Below are positions 10,041 to 21,664 of a stretch of DNA of 64,000 bases, one piece after another. Below the pieces are notes generated by a model, which saw only the letters and a list, made by a program, of their open reading frames with translations, was not told the DNA's origin and did not search any database. Made by a program: the position numbers and the translations under genes. Within the stretch, counting starts at the first letter, position 1. Every line of letters starts with the position of its first letter. Origin of the DNA: Akebia trifoliata (lineage: Eukaryota; Streptophyta; Magnoliopsida; Ranunculales; Lardizabalaceae); the NCBI GenBank assembly GCA_017979445.1, contig CM030711.1:10323221-10387220 (forward strand), written 5' to 3'.

Positions 10041-13000
10041 TCAAAACTTCTTGATGAAGTCGTAAATATGCGCGCTGATTTCATCGGGCTTTTCTTGCTG
10101 GATGAAGTGAGCAACTCCTTCCATTACAACTACTTCCTTCAGGGACGGCACGACTTTCTTGAATCCATCTCCATTTATATATTCTTTTCTACCCGGCATA
10201 CCATACACCAGATCCAAGTCCCCTACAATAAACTTACTTGGTACTTTTACTTGTGCCCCGGTCCATGGTGCTGTGAGCTCCCAAGTACTGCCAATAAATA
10301 AATAAATATAGAAATTATTATTCAAGGTAGGGCTGTCGATGGGTGGATTAGGCCAAGCTTCATTAAGCCCAAAACTTAATTGAACCCGTATGAGCTTGGG
10401 CTGAGTTTCAAGCTCAGCCCACAACAAATACTCTAAAATGAAAGGAATATGGCAAAAAGAAATTGAATCTAGATTAAGCATGGAACAATTACATAAATAA
10501 AATTAAATCTCATGAAACAAAACCATGTTCTTAGGCTGCTTAGTCTTGGTCTTTTATTTTTGTTTTTAAATGAAGATTTAAACCAAAGTTTGTGGCAAAC
10601 ATACAGGTCCAACGCTCGGTAGTAATTGAATCCTCCAGTGAAGCCTTTTTGTTCAAATGTGCTAGCAAAATAAGTAATGTCTTCTTCAGACAACCAAGAA
10701 GGTAAGGGAATCAGACCATTAGGTGAAACTCCAAGTCCTGTATCTTTGGGTATCATGAGCGGACCTGGATCACGTAAAGTTAGGAAGAACTTCATTACTG
10801 TTGCAGCACCAACACGAGCAAACTCGGCTTCCATCTCTCCAGGCTCCTGCAACAACAGAATTAAGTAAAATATACTTAATCAGCTGAGTTTTATACTCAT
10901 GTAAGGATTGGACGATAGGTAAATATTGAAGCAGCGAAAACAGTTAACAATGGGAGTTACACCAAATAATTCAGTCATTGCCCCCGTACCCCCACCTTCC
11001 AAGCAGGGGGCGCTAGCCCCCATCCAACCCCCCAGTGAGCTCAACACCATGCTCAACCGGTGAGCATTGTGTTAAATGATGAACAATACTCCTGGCTGAC
11101 TAATACCATTAAGCTCCACAAACCATAACAATCATCACCATATTAAAAATAAAAATAAAAATAAATTCTGATAGAACCTGTAATATGAAAAGTGCAGTCC
11201 AATTAGTATTCCTAAGTTGGGCTTGGGTTTCAAGCAGGGGCGGATTTAGAGTGGGGGTTGTGGGGGCACTTGCCCCCACAAGAATTTTCGAAATCTATGA
11301 ATTAGTGATTAATTGCGATGGATTTTAGCGGCGGATAAAAAAATGGGCCACTATTGCCCCCACCAATTTTTTTTTTTCCAATCTTAGTTGCCCCCACTTT
11401 TTTTTTTTTTTTTTTTTTTCACTCTTAGTTGCCCCACAAAAAAAATTCTACTCTTGATTGCCCCCACATGGGCAAAATCCTGGCTGCACCCCTGGTTTGA
11501 AGAGGCCAATTCAGAAATAAAAGGGGAGTTTTTTTAGGGTAGGGGTTTTAGCTCGAAGGAAATTTGCTAAACCAAATAGAACCTTGTGTTCTTTGTATGT
11601 GTATAACTTTTCAAACTGATTCTTGTTCTTGTTTTGCTTCTGCACAACAAATGAACAAGTGGAGGGGAACTCCTAAACTGTTATGTGCTTTAGATGTGCA
11701 GCCTAAACTGAAAAAAAAAAAAATATGTCTTTACAAGACAACTGTTGGGAAATAGTTGTTAAGATGACATTCTTCATTTTATTTAATAAATCGTTGAAAA
11801 AAAAAAACATGTAAATGTTAAAAATTAAGAGCATAACATCCTAAATCCGTCATTCACAATAAAAAATCATCACAATTGTCATTGGAAAACCTAACAATGT
11901 GAAGAAGATGAGAAAATGGTAGTTTAGGTATTTCAAAAATATTATAATGAGAGATGAGGTTCAGGGAATATTAAGAAAATGTCTCTCCACCAGGGTCCTT
12001 TAAGTAATTTTCCCTTTTCTTAAGTAGGGTCTTTACTTTTTAGCTTAGTATTTTGAAAAGAAATGGTGGGTGCCCATGTCGGTGGTAGTTGCACTTCTTA
12101 GTCATAAAAAAGAAAAGTATATAACAATTATTTTGTGGGTCATGTTACTTTAAGGGTGGCGTTCGGCAGCCAACGTTAGGGAGCCAACACATTTGTTCTA
12201 TGTGGCTTAAAGGTTTCGAATTGAGCTGATTTTTTGTGAGGATGATTTCTGTGGAGGAATAAAATCGTCTCTCATTCGGATCGTTCATCTGTATTATAAA
12301 CACGTATCCCGAGGTAAATACGTGGTATTATTTGAAGAATATTCTATCTTATTAAGGAAGAATCTCAATTTAAAAGGATTTTTCCCCTTTTTTATGTAAT
12401 TGTTAATTTGAATAAAGGCAATATGGTCAATTTTAACCTAATTAGGATTAGGACTCTTTTTAGGATTTTTCTATTTAAAAGCCTTGAAGCTATTATAAAA
12501 AGGAGGAATGTAGAGGAAGAGGGAGAGGAGGTTATGTAACTGTGAGATCTATCGTGAAACGGCTCATCGAGTTTATGAAAGTAGGCACGCTTGTCGAACC
12601 ACGTAAAAAATCTTTTTGTACTCTTTCTTTTTTTCGTTATTTTTTCATTATTTCTATGATTTATTGGTGAATGATCTTATTAAAAATCAAATCTCAAGGT
12701 TAATCACAAAAATGATCTCCACAATCCCTATTGTTAGAGATCATACTTACAAAAAATCAGTCAGATTTAAAATTTCTAAATCCATAAAAAATTGTCGAAC
12801 CATAGAGATATCTCATCTTCACTAAAAATCAGTTCAATCCAAAAATTTTAAATCACATAGGGCAAACGTGTTGACTCTATCATTGGCTGCCTCATCAAAA
12901 ATCAGTTCAATTCAAAACTTTTAAGTCACATAGGACAAACGTGTGTTGAATCTCTATCGGTGGATGCCTCACCAAAAAAAATAGTTCAATTCAAAACTTT

Positions 13001-14187
13001 TAAGTCACGTAGGACAAACATGTTGACTTTCTATGACCCTTATTAAATACCAAACAAATACAACAAGAGACAAAGCACTTTTGAGAGGTACAACTCCAAT
13101 TATGAAAAAAGGATTAAAAAAAGAAAATTTTAAATGTTGTTAGGGTTGGTGTAAAGTGCAGGAAAGATCACCTGGAATCTCAACATGTAGTAGTCGTCAC
13201 CAAAGAGGGTCCGAAAGCCCTTTAGAGAACTCATTGAAGGATTTCGGGGAGAAACAGGGACGCTGAGGTTCACCAAAGCCTTAACCCGGTCCGGTCGAAA
13301 CAAGCATAAATGCCAAGCCATGAATGCACCCCAATCATGTCCCACCAAAAACACCTATTATTAACAACCATTAAAACAATCAGAAACAATGAATCAATTT
13401 TGGATTATTAGAGAATCACTTCTCCTTGATAAGAAAAAGGGTTTTTCTTTTACAATTTAGGAGAAATAACCAAAAAAAGAAAAGAAAAAATTAAAATAGA
13501 GAAAATTGTGAAATTCTCATTTCAGCAAATTATTCATTTTAATTCCAAAAATTGTAAATTACCATTATTTCGAATTAATTCTCATTTCCTATTCAGTAAA
13601 AGTTTTAGTTTTGAAAACGATAATTTGCCGTTTACAAAATTAAAATCTGATTCCAGATTTCAATTTTTGAAGAGAGATGGTATTAGCACACGAACTTTTA
13701 CTTATAAAACACCAACCCATCTCGAAACAAACAACTACGTAATTCCAAAAGGATTGGTGTGTTGTAAGTAAAAGTTGGTGCAGTAATAGAAATTTTCTTC
13801 TGGACAAGGGTATATACTATATTGACAAGGTTATTTTTGTAAATTAACTTGAAATCTAGAGGAACCACATAATAAAATCAGATTTTAGAATCGGAAATTT
13901 CTCACTCGGTCTTGACCAAGGGCGTCGATGAGGGAGATTAGATCGCCAATAATATGGTGAACAGAGTAGGCTTGGAAGGAAGGTGGAGCATCAGTTCCGC
14001 CATAGCCGCGCATATCAGGAGCCACAGCTCGGTAGCCATGAGAAGCGAGGGAGACAATCTGGTGACGCCAGGAGTACCAAAGCTCAGGAAAGCCGTGAAG
14101 TAGGAGAACAACTGGGCCTTGTCCTTTCTCTGCTATGTGCATGTTTATGCCATTAACTGCAATCATTCTGTGCTCTATCCCCTCCAT
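10041..14187 (-). CDS. Soluble epoxide hydrolase EH1 (four exons, 317 aa)
   Basis: Exons on the minus strand are 13906-14187, 13172-13354, 10605-10846 and 10041-10287 (954 bp with the TGA stop). All introns are GT-AG; phases are 0, 0 and 2. The product has the alpha/beta-hydrolase fold of plant cytosolic epoxide hydrolases, which add water to epoxides such as epoxy fatty acids to give diols. Visible motifs: oxyanion motif HGFP (31-34), nucleophile Asp101 in VGHDWGA, lid tyrosines in DDYYMLRFQ (~150) and NYYRALD (~231), acid Asp261 in GDLDLVYG, and His296 in GVAHF. Length fits the family (about 315-320). There is no signal peptide, so it is expected in the cytosol or peroxisome. All catalytic residues and splice sites look intact, so it is probably functional. 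EH2 is its paralogue. Confidence 0.93.
10288..10604 (-). other. EH1 intron 3
   Basis: A 317-bp intron with donor GTATGT and acceptor GGCAG. Nothing else was recognised in it. The corresponding EH2 intron is 2461 bp because of MITE insertions. Confidence 0.85.
11235..11494. mobile_element. hAT-type MITE in EH1 intron 2
   Basis: Terminal inverted repeats are CAGGGGCGGATTTAG on the left and CTGGCTGCACCCCTG on the right, the usual form of a plant hAT MITE. The 8-bp flanks GTTTCAAG (11227-11234) and GTTTGAAG (11495-11502) differ at one base and fit an 8-bp hAT target duplication. The body is 260 bp and non-coding, with long T-runs and repeated GCCCCCAC. Confidence 0.9.
11860..12030. repeat. Half copy of a large foldback family
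   Basis: Shares GAAGAAGATGAGAAAATGGT and the following CTTTAAGTAATTT-type end with the right arm of the ~950-bp foldback at 40880-41840. The other arm is not present here. It lies in EH1 intron 2. Confidence 0.6.
12158..13030. mobile_element. Foldback MITE in EH1 intron 2, split by a ~465-bp insertion
   Basis: Left arm at 12158-12246 (GAGCTGATTTTTTGTGAGGA) and right arms at 12712-13030 belong to the same family as 7.2-7.9 kb. The right arm is repeated about three times (TCAGTTCAATTCAAAACTTT with ACATAGGACAAACGTG). The sequence 12247-12711 interrupts the stem and is flanked by ATGAT on both sides. It has a TATA-like CTATTATAAAAAGG and could be a small LTR-type element, but lacks clear TG...CA ends. 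Confidence 0.55.
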
Positions 14188-14202
14188 CTCTCTCTCTCTA
14201 AC

Positions 14203-14236
14203 TTTTAACTGCTATCGTTATGTGCTCTCTCCCCCA
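14203..14236 (-). repeat. Partial duplicate of the EH1 start region in its own 5' leader
   Basis: The plus strand TTAACTGCTATCGTTATGTG and the CTCTCTCCCCC after it repeat the exon-1 start seen at 14155-14187, just upstream of the start codon. The position of the ATG is changed, so it does not offer an alternative start. It is a small tandem slippage or relic within the 5' leader. Confidence 0.65.
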
Positions 14237-14239
14237 CTA

Positions 14240-14700
14240 ACTTCTACTTAAAAGCATATCAATATTTCCCCTAGTTCCTTATTAATATTGAAAATTATTT
14301 AATAGACCCTGTTGGAGGAGTTCCTTTCTAGATTGTCCCTAATTTTCTTTTGGGCGGTAATTTGATTCTACTAAATGAGGAGTCGTTTTTTACTCTCTGA
14401 CTCTGCTTGTCACGTCAAGGTTAGTTTTGTAATTAATAAAGGTAATTTTGTAATTAAGAAATGCCTTAATACACGTGAGTGCATGTGATTGGTGGATCCC
14501 AAATTTTTGTGTGTAGTTTTTTTCATAAAGAGCCTTTCTAAATTGACTTCATTAAATACTCTATTGTTATAGTGGTGCTCTCTGTGCTATCTCATTTTTC
14601 GAGATCTCTCCTTTTTATTTTTTTCTTAACTATTAATGAAAAAAATTTATACTTACAGTTACTTTTGTAATTTCCTCTTTGTCTTCTCTCTTATCACTTA
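14240..14700. other. EH1 upstream region, no gene
   Basis: AT-rich. Part of 14285-14400 resembles the left arm of the foldback at 40880-41840 (GTTGGAGGAGTTCCTTTCTA, then TAGATTGTCCCTAATTTTC). I could not pick a confident TATA box for EH1. Confidence 0.5.
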
Positions 14701-15200
14701 TGTTCTGCTGACTGTACTGCTTTCATGCATACTAGTTGAAACGGCCCATGCATATACTAAATTGCTCAGAGACTTACTATTACTTTGTCTTAACAATTAG
14801 CCCATTCAACTGCAAAACTATCTAAGCATATACTGATCATACATTGCTCAACTCACTTTGTTACAAACTGCTCAAACATAATTTGCTCAAGAATCAGTCC
14901 AAGCATGCTACAAACTACCCAAACCTGTTCTGACTATACACTAATCGACTTACTCTGTTGTAAACTGCTTATACACTTTGCTCAAACACACTTTGTTGTA
15001 AATTGCTTATACACTTTGCTTAAACACACTCTACTATAAACTGCTCAAGTGTTCAAGCATACCTTACTCAACAAACAACCTTTTCAGTTGCAAAACTGCT
15101 CAAACATACTCTGCTTAAGCACACCCTGCTCAAACACACTCTGCTGTAAACTACTCAATTGCTCAAGCATACTTTCCTTTACTTTACTTCCTCCTAGGTT
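14700..15200. repeat. Degenerate array of CTGCTCAAACACAC-type units
   Basis: Short units built on CTGCTCAAACACACTCTGCT and TAAACTGCTCAA recur irregularly many times. The spacing is uneven, so it is a degenerate tandem region. It lies beyond the integrase end of the gypsy element and may belong to that element's 3' non-coding part. Confidence 0.7.
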
Positions 15201-15229
15201 TTATCTAAAGTAAATTTTACTTTTGGTGG

Positions 15230-15500
15230 AACCTTTACCGGGCTAATGTTGAAAACAGTTCTTTGAGCCACTATCCTTGAAGAAAGCTCTGACCCTACTT
15301 ACATTTTCAGCAACAATCTGCACCGAGTTAACCCTGTAAATAGTTATTTGAGTTACTGTCCTTGAAGAAGGCTCTGACTCTGCTTACATTCTCAACTATA
15401 AAATAGTCTGCACCGAGCTAATCCTGCAAATGGCTATTTGAGTCACTATCCTTGAAAAAGGCTCTTACTCTACTTACATTCTCAACTATAATCATTCGGC
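15230..15500. repeat. Tandem repeat, about 90-120 bp units
   Basis: Three imperfect copies share CACCGAGCTAATCCTGCAAA, then a GAGTCACTATCCTTGAAGAA core, then GCTCTGACTCT-type sequence. They form part of the 3' non-coding arrays of the neighbouring retrotransposon. Confidence 0.75.
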
Positions 15501-15534
15501 TAATTTTTTTTGGCTAGTAAACTCGTGGTAGAGT

Positions 15535-15925
15535 AGGACCCCGACCAACTTCTTACTCTACCAACGAGGGTAGAGAAGACCCATGTAGGTCCAGATCCCA
15601 GTTGGATCCATACGGCTATTGTTACTCATACCAAAGTTGAGCCCCGACCAGCTTCTTACTTTGTCAATGAAGGCAAAGAAGACCCACGTAAGCTCGAATC
15701 TCGGTTGGATTCCACTGAAACATCCTTGAAACTCATGACAGAGTAGGACCCCGACCAACTTCTTACCCTGCCTATGACGGCAGGGAAGACCCTTGTAAGT
15801 CCGGATCCTTACTGGATCCACATGACTATTGTTACTCGTGTCAGAGTTAGGCCCCGACCAGCTTCTTACTCTGCTAATGAAGACAAAAAAGACCCACGTA
15901 GGCTCGGATTTCGGCTGGATCCCTC
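15535..15925. repeat. Tandem repeat, about 100-130 bp units
   Basis: Four imperfect copies share CCCCGACCAACTTCTTAC, then GAAGACCCACGTAGG, then GGTTGGATCC. The open minus-strand frame across 15558-15821 is only the repeat read through, so it is not called as a gene. Confidence 0.8.
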
Positions 15926-16200
15926 TCCTTCAGCTTAACCCTGCAAATACATTTGAAAGACAAACATGACAAAACATTTATTGATAATATATTTTTAAAT
16001 TACATGCATTCCATGGTCTAGGCAGCTTCTGACCGGACATTGTGAGTAGGTAATAAACTCCCTTCTGGCCCATACTTGCCACTTTATAGGGCCCTTCCCA
16101 ATTTGCTCCTAGCTTGCCACTATTTGACTATTTCGTGTTCCGGAATACTCGTCGCAGCACTAAATCACCTTTTTGAAACTGTTAGGGACAAACTTTTTTA

Positions 16201-17217
16201 TTAAAGTAGCTCCATAATTTCTTGTGATAATGCTCTAGTCTGACCAATGTTGTATCTCGTTTTTTCTTCCAACAAGTCCAATTTTGCAACTAATTGTTGG
16301 TTATTTCCCTCAGACTGCACTACCCTGGTCCTCACAGTGGGAAAGTTATTTTCTGTGGGGATCACAGCTTCCGTTTCGTATGCCATGGCAAATGGGGACA
16401 TTCCTATGGACATTTGAATAGTTGTCCTGTAAGCTCATAAACTCCATGCAAGACTGATGTCCATTTGCCATTAGCTTCCCCGAATCTCTTCTTGAAAATG
16501 TCTAGCAGCAACTTATTCATAGATTCGGCTTGCCCATTACCAAGAGGGTACTAGGGTGTAGAGAACACTTGTTTTATCCCATATTCATTGCGAAACTCTC
16601 TTATCTGCTCCCTTATAAACTGTCTTATGTTATCGAAAACTATGGTGCGCAACAAACTGAATCTGCAAATAATATTCTCCTAGAGAAACTTTTGAACTTC
16701 TTGTTGCTGAATTCTGGCCAAAGGGAGCGCTTCCGCCCACTTAGTGAAATAATCCGTCGCTACTAACAAGAAGGTAAGATTGCCTGGTGCCCTAGGCAAC
16801 GGGTCTACTAAGTTAATCCCCGACTAAACGAATGACCACAGACTGATAAGGGAGTGAAGTTGTACCGCTGGTTACCGAATTATCTTTCTATGCCTTTGGC
16901 AACTATCACAGTACCTGACATACAATACTGCATCTTTCTGCAAGTAGGGCCAGAAGTAACCTTGAGAGAGTACCTTATGTGTTAAAGTTCTCCCTCATGA
17001 GTGGTTCCCACAATCACCCTCGTAAATCTCTCTTAAAACTTCTTTTGCTTCCTCCGAAGTTAAGCATCGTAGGAGTGGCCCCCTTACGGACTTTCTGTAC
17101 AAAGTCCCATCTAGAACCGTGTATTTCTCTACCCTGCTCTTGACTTGTCTGGTCTCCTTTGGATTGCTGGACAGCTCCCCCTATTGTAAGTAAGCTAGGA
17201 TCAGACTTATCCATCAC
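16201..17217 (-). pseudogene. gypsy integrase remnant
   Basis: In successive minus-strand frames one reads the zinc-binding region (about 16950-17140), then the catalytic core with DYFTKWAEALPLARI near 16700-16790. The conserved C-terminal part follows: MSPFAMAYETEAVIPTE (about 16340-16410) and LDLLEEKTRYNIGQ. Frameshifts and stops separate the pieces, so no functional integrase is encoded. Confidence 0.85.
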
Positions 17218-17487
17218 TAGTCTCCTTCAACCGCTACTAAACGGGGTAATCCAAGCTCGTTTATTGACGGGCATTCCTGATAGTTCAACGATAGTTATCT
17301 CTTATTCTGCCCAGCTAACATCGAAGCGATGTAGGCCAGAGCGTCTACATGCCTGTTATCCATCCGCGGTGTGTGCTCAACCATGATGTGTTCCCGTTCG
17401 ATGCATAGCAGTTTTAATCTTCTCAAGGTAGAGCTGTATCTGAGGATCTCAGGCCTCAAAACGTCCCATGATGTGGTTGACTACTAA

Positions 17488-18256
17488 CTACAAGCCGCTA
17501 TAGATCGTGGCCTTAGTTACCCCCAGACCTGCTAAGGACTCGAGGTCGAACAACATTGTCTCGTACTCTGCCTCGTTATTAGAGGCTTTAAATCCTATAA
17601 TCACCGCATTTTCTATCTTTGCTCTGTCCAGGGTGATTAGTACTACATTGATACCTGACCCCTCAAAATTGGATGATCCATCTACGTAAGCCTTCCATCC
17701 CAATCCGCTATGCAATTCTTGCTCGTCATCCACCTGCTCCAACTCTTCTACCAACAGGTATGTTTTCTCTTCCATCGGGAAGTCTGCCAAGAAGTTAGAT
17801 ACTACTTTGCATTTCACTGAAACTTTGGATTTGAACTCGGGGCCAAACTCCACTAATTGCACTATCCACTTTGCCATTGTGCTTGATCCTTCTGCTTTTC
17901 CCAGCACAAACTTTAGAGGAAACTCTGTGATGACCTGCACCCGATGTGCCTAAAAGTACGGTCGTAGGCGCAATGCCATATAGACCAAGGCTAACCCTAC
18001 TTTTTCGAGTCTTGAATAACGCATATGTAAAGGTCTTAGTTATAAAGTAGATGGGTTGTTTTATCGCTGTCCTGGTTCTGACAAAATTTGAACTGAGTGC
18101 AGGCTCGGAAGTGGCCAAATACACCCTGAGTTCTTCTCCTGCCTTTGGCTTGAAGAGTATGGGTGGCTTGCCGAGATATCGTTTCAATTCTAAGAATACT
18201 CGTTCACATTCTTCTGTCCACTCAAACTTGGAATTCTTCCGCAGCAACTGGTACAA
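17488..18256 (-). pseudogene. gypsy RNase H and second (aRNH-type) RNase H remnants
   Basis: 17795-18256 carries the RT connection and RNase H start (KNSKFEWTEECERVFLELK, then PPILFKPKAGEELRVYL). 17488-17790 carries KWIVQLVEFGPEF, then a second domain with AYVDGSSNFEGSG and FKASNNEAEYE. The presence of both RNase H modules is diagnostic of Tat-type elements. The two overlap in different frames, showing a frameshift. Confidence 0.85.
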
Positions 18257-18328
18257 GGACCTACATTTATCGAAAGATCTGACTATAAAGCGATTTAAGG
18301 CGGCTACTCTTCCTGCGAGCTTCTGGAC

Positions 18329-19003
18329 TTACTTTTGAGTCTTTGGGGAGGGCATCTCTAATAGTGCTCTGATCTGATCCGGGTAGGCTTCGATTCCTCT
18401 CTTAGTGACTAGATAACCCATAAATTTCTCTGATGTTAATGCGAAGGTACATTTCTCTGGGTTGAGTTTCATTCCCACTTTCCTTATCCTAGCGAAGACC
18501 TTTTCTAAGTCTCCGATGTGATCTTCATTCTTCTTGCTTTTGACTAGCATGTCGTCTATGTACACCTCTGTTGTTTTGCCCAAAAAATCTCTGAACAGCT
18601 CCGTCACTAGCTTCTGGTAGGTAGTTCCCACATTTTTCAATCCGAAAGGTATCACGTTATAATAATAGAGCCCTTGGTCTGTAATGAATATTGTTTTCTC
18701 CTGGTCCTCCGGGCTGAGTTGTATCTAGTTGTAGTCAGAATAACCGTCCATAAAAGATAATCTCTCATGGCTAGAAGTTGTATCTACAAACTGGTCTATC
18801 CTTGGAATCGGAAAGCTATCCTTGGGACAGGCTTTATTTAAATTCATAAAGTCTATACAGACTCTAACTTTTCCATTCTTCTTGGGTACTGCCACGATAT
18901 TTGCTATCAACTCCGGGAATTGCACTTCCCTTATAAATCCAACCCTGATCAACCTGTTCACCTCATCATTCATCGCCTCTTTGAATTGCGATACTAGTCT
19001 CAT
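18329..19003 (-). pseudogene. gypsy reverse transcriptase remnant
   Basis: Two minus-strand pieces, 18725-19003 and 18329-18655, carry FMNLNKACPKDSFPIPRIDQ, LSFMDGYSDYN and the catalytic YIDDMLVKS. The YIDD box and FMD box are present, but a frame break lies between the pieces, so the enzyme is dead. The family copies element RNA into DNA. Confidence 0.92.
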
Positions 19004-19009
19004 TGGTTT

Positions 19010-19676
19010 TTATTTAACTGGTCTGAAGGTTGGCTCGACATTCAGATGATAACAAATCACCTCTAGGCTAATCCTTGACATCTCCTCGATGGACCTAGCA
19101 AAGACGTCTTGATTTTTTTTAAAGCACATCACTATCTCCTTCAATTCTCTCGACTCTAACTCGGCCCCTATACCTATTTGTTTTCCCTCTCCTACGTCTA
19201 CCATCTGAATTCCTTCTAAGCATAGAGGTCCACCAAGTTTGGTCTCCCCCACTGTAATTGTTATTGCTACACTCTGCGCCCAGACTATTCTTCCCTGCTT
19301 AATATGCATACTTGCACCACTATTTGGTCACCTCATACTTCCCACATCCCCTACGGTGTGGGGAACCAGAGAACTTAGTAATATGTGAACAGAACTGCTT
19401 TCATCTCGTGCGTCCACCACCCTCTTAGAATGGCTTTGTACGGGAAACTTGCTTCAATGACCACGAACCTGGTCATCAAGGTCACCGGTCTTGCTTGTAC
19501 TGATAACATTATCTTTCCCCCCAGGGCTGACTGGATCTTCCGTCGAAGTCGATCAGTGGAGTTCCTGTTGGGGCAAGCACATTTTTGTCGATGTCCATTT
19601 TTAAGAAAGTCGAAACATACAAGATGTCCACTGAACTACCGCTATCTATGAACACCTTCTTAAGCATGAAGGTGCC
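19010..19676 (-). pseudogene. gypsy protease and protease-RT linker remnant
   Basis: The aspartic protease active-site region FIDSGSSVDILY is at about 19620-19665. The linker with QDVFARSIEEMSRIS and FRPVK is at 19010-19309. The upstream part of the protease region (TEKDFERVEKPHYDALVLN) is displaced to about 21670-21760 by the solo LTR inserted at 19677. Confidence 0.85.
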
Positions 19677-21664
19677 TGTAGACACCTCAATTTGAACGGG
19701 CCACTTCTCGAAAGGGCCCAAAAATATCGATTTTCCAAATAAATGGGTCAACGGGCCTTAAGGGCCCAAGTTGTTGAAAAATGACATTTTGACCAAACCG
19801 AGGCCCCTAAGACCTCTCAATGGTTTAGGAGGCCACCAAAAGGACTCGGCCTACCTTACGCTTTCCCATTATTCACCGCTCCGCTTCCAAAATTAAAAAC
19901 GCCAAATTTTCGATAAATTTCACCAACGGGCCTAAAAAGCCCGATTCGCCAACACGTGGCATTTTTGATCAAACTAATGATTGCAAAAATCTAAAAAAAT
20001 TAAAAAATTAAAAATGTGAGACTTGGGATGCCTACCCCTCCTCTACTATCATCGCTCCGCCTCTGAATCTGCAAAAACCATAGGCCCACAAGCCCTCAAC
20101 ACTTTCCTAAATCGATTTCTGATCTTATCCCTAGCCTAAAATCAATCTCATATCACCTAAAATCTAAAACCAACCTATACCCTCAAAATCCATTTCAAAA
20201 CAACCCTCAACCAATCCCTAAAACCCAAAACCATTTTTAAAACCCAAGCCCAACACTACAAAGCCCACAAATCATTAACCATATTCAATTCATTATCCAA
20301 CCCACAATCCTAACCCATAAACCACAACCCACATCAACCAATCACTCTTTTATCATCAAATGTCATCACCCCATCTCACCTCCCTCACCCAACTACCTAC
20401 CCCATTAATTTGCTTTAAATCCCATCTACCCACACATCAACCCATCACCTTTTCTCTCAAATCAAACACATCTACCCACACCCCTAACCTATACCTCCCT
20501 TAATCTACCCTCATCATTCCTTACAAAACCTACATCTACAACCTAAACCTACACCATCCTCTCAAGTCAAACATTCAATCTCTCCCATCAACCTATCCCA
20601 ACCCTTCATTTCCACCCACTTTAACACATGGCATCATCTCCTTCACCCTCCCAAAATATCATCAACCACCTCTTTAAATCCTTCATTCTCTTAAACCAAA
20701 TACCATTTAATCTCAACCACCATCTTAAACTTACCTCACCAAACACTCCACCCAAATGGGTTGGGTAGGATCCAAACCATTTGGGTCAAAACTCACCCAT
20801 TTAACCCCCCTTCCCTAAATACCCTCCAATCTCTTCTAAATTACACCCACTTCTCTCTCAAACTCATAACCATTCTACCATTTTTCTTCACTTCACCCTA
20901 TTATATCCCTAAAATAACTCCTCAACATCTATAAATACCCTCCTCCTCTTCCCAAAAATGGCCCCCAACTTTCACTACAAAATTATCTCCAACTCTCACT
21001 ACTAACAACCATCACCAATCCTCCTCAAGTCTCATATACAAAAAAAAAATATTATACTCCACTCATCTCTCTCATCATCTATTCTTTACTCCTTCAACCA
21101 TACAAGAATTGTATTTTCATAAAATACTAAGGACTCAAGAAGAAGAAAAGAAGAAAGAAGATACAAGGTGGGTTCAAGGCAATCCCCCCCTATCTCTCTT
21201 CTACACCCTCTCCTCCTCCCTCTTCTACCACCCTCTCCCCTTCATTTTATTTTTTAGGATGAATGGACCCCAAGGCTAAAGGTCTATAAGGGTTATTTCC
21301 ATCAATGGACTGACCCTATGATCAAGCCGAAAATGAACCCCTATCTAGGGTACAAATGCACAACACGTGGCACATCGCTTTTCGTATTTTTTTAATCAAA
21401 ATGACCGAGTTGAGTTGAGGTTACCACTATTTAGTGGGGAGAAAATGGTGCCTAACACTTTTCCTTTTCTCCAACCGAGCCGCTTACCCCGAATCTAAAT
21501 GGTCGATTAGTTCCTATCTATCGAGAGTCGCTAAAACGTCAAAAATGTTACTTTTTCAAAAAATGCACATCGGGTGACCATTCACACCCACTTATAATAT
21601 GAATGGTGGCGACTCCAAACCATTGTAGATGTGGTCGTCGTAATGACGAAATCACGTGTCTACA
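19677..21664 (-). mobile_element. Solo LTR (1988 bp) nested in the gypsy protease region
   Basis: Begins TGTAGACACC and ends GTGTCTACA, with the 5-bp target duplication GTGCC on both sides (19672-19676 and 21665-21669). No internal region is present, so it is a solo LTR left by recombination between two LTRs. The orientation is minus, judged by homology of its right end to the start of the LTR at 59760 (shared GAGTCGCCACCATTCATAT in inverse). About 20040-21250 is strikingly poor in G on the plus strand. The nested order shows that it is younger than its gypsy host. Confidence 0.93.

Noticed and set aside
10677..10868. Plus-strand frame opposite EH1 exon 3
   Set aside because: It is a shadow of the real exon on the minus strand; the same shadow appears opposite EH2 exon 3.
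15558..15821. Minus-strand open frame of 87 codons
   Set aside because: It runs through tandem repeat units of the retrotransposon's 3' region; codons follow the repeat period.
16201..19676. Endogenous pararetrovirus
   Set aside because: RT is accompanied by gag, a second RNase H and integrase in gypsy order; no movement or coat protein pattern was seen.
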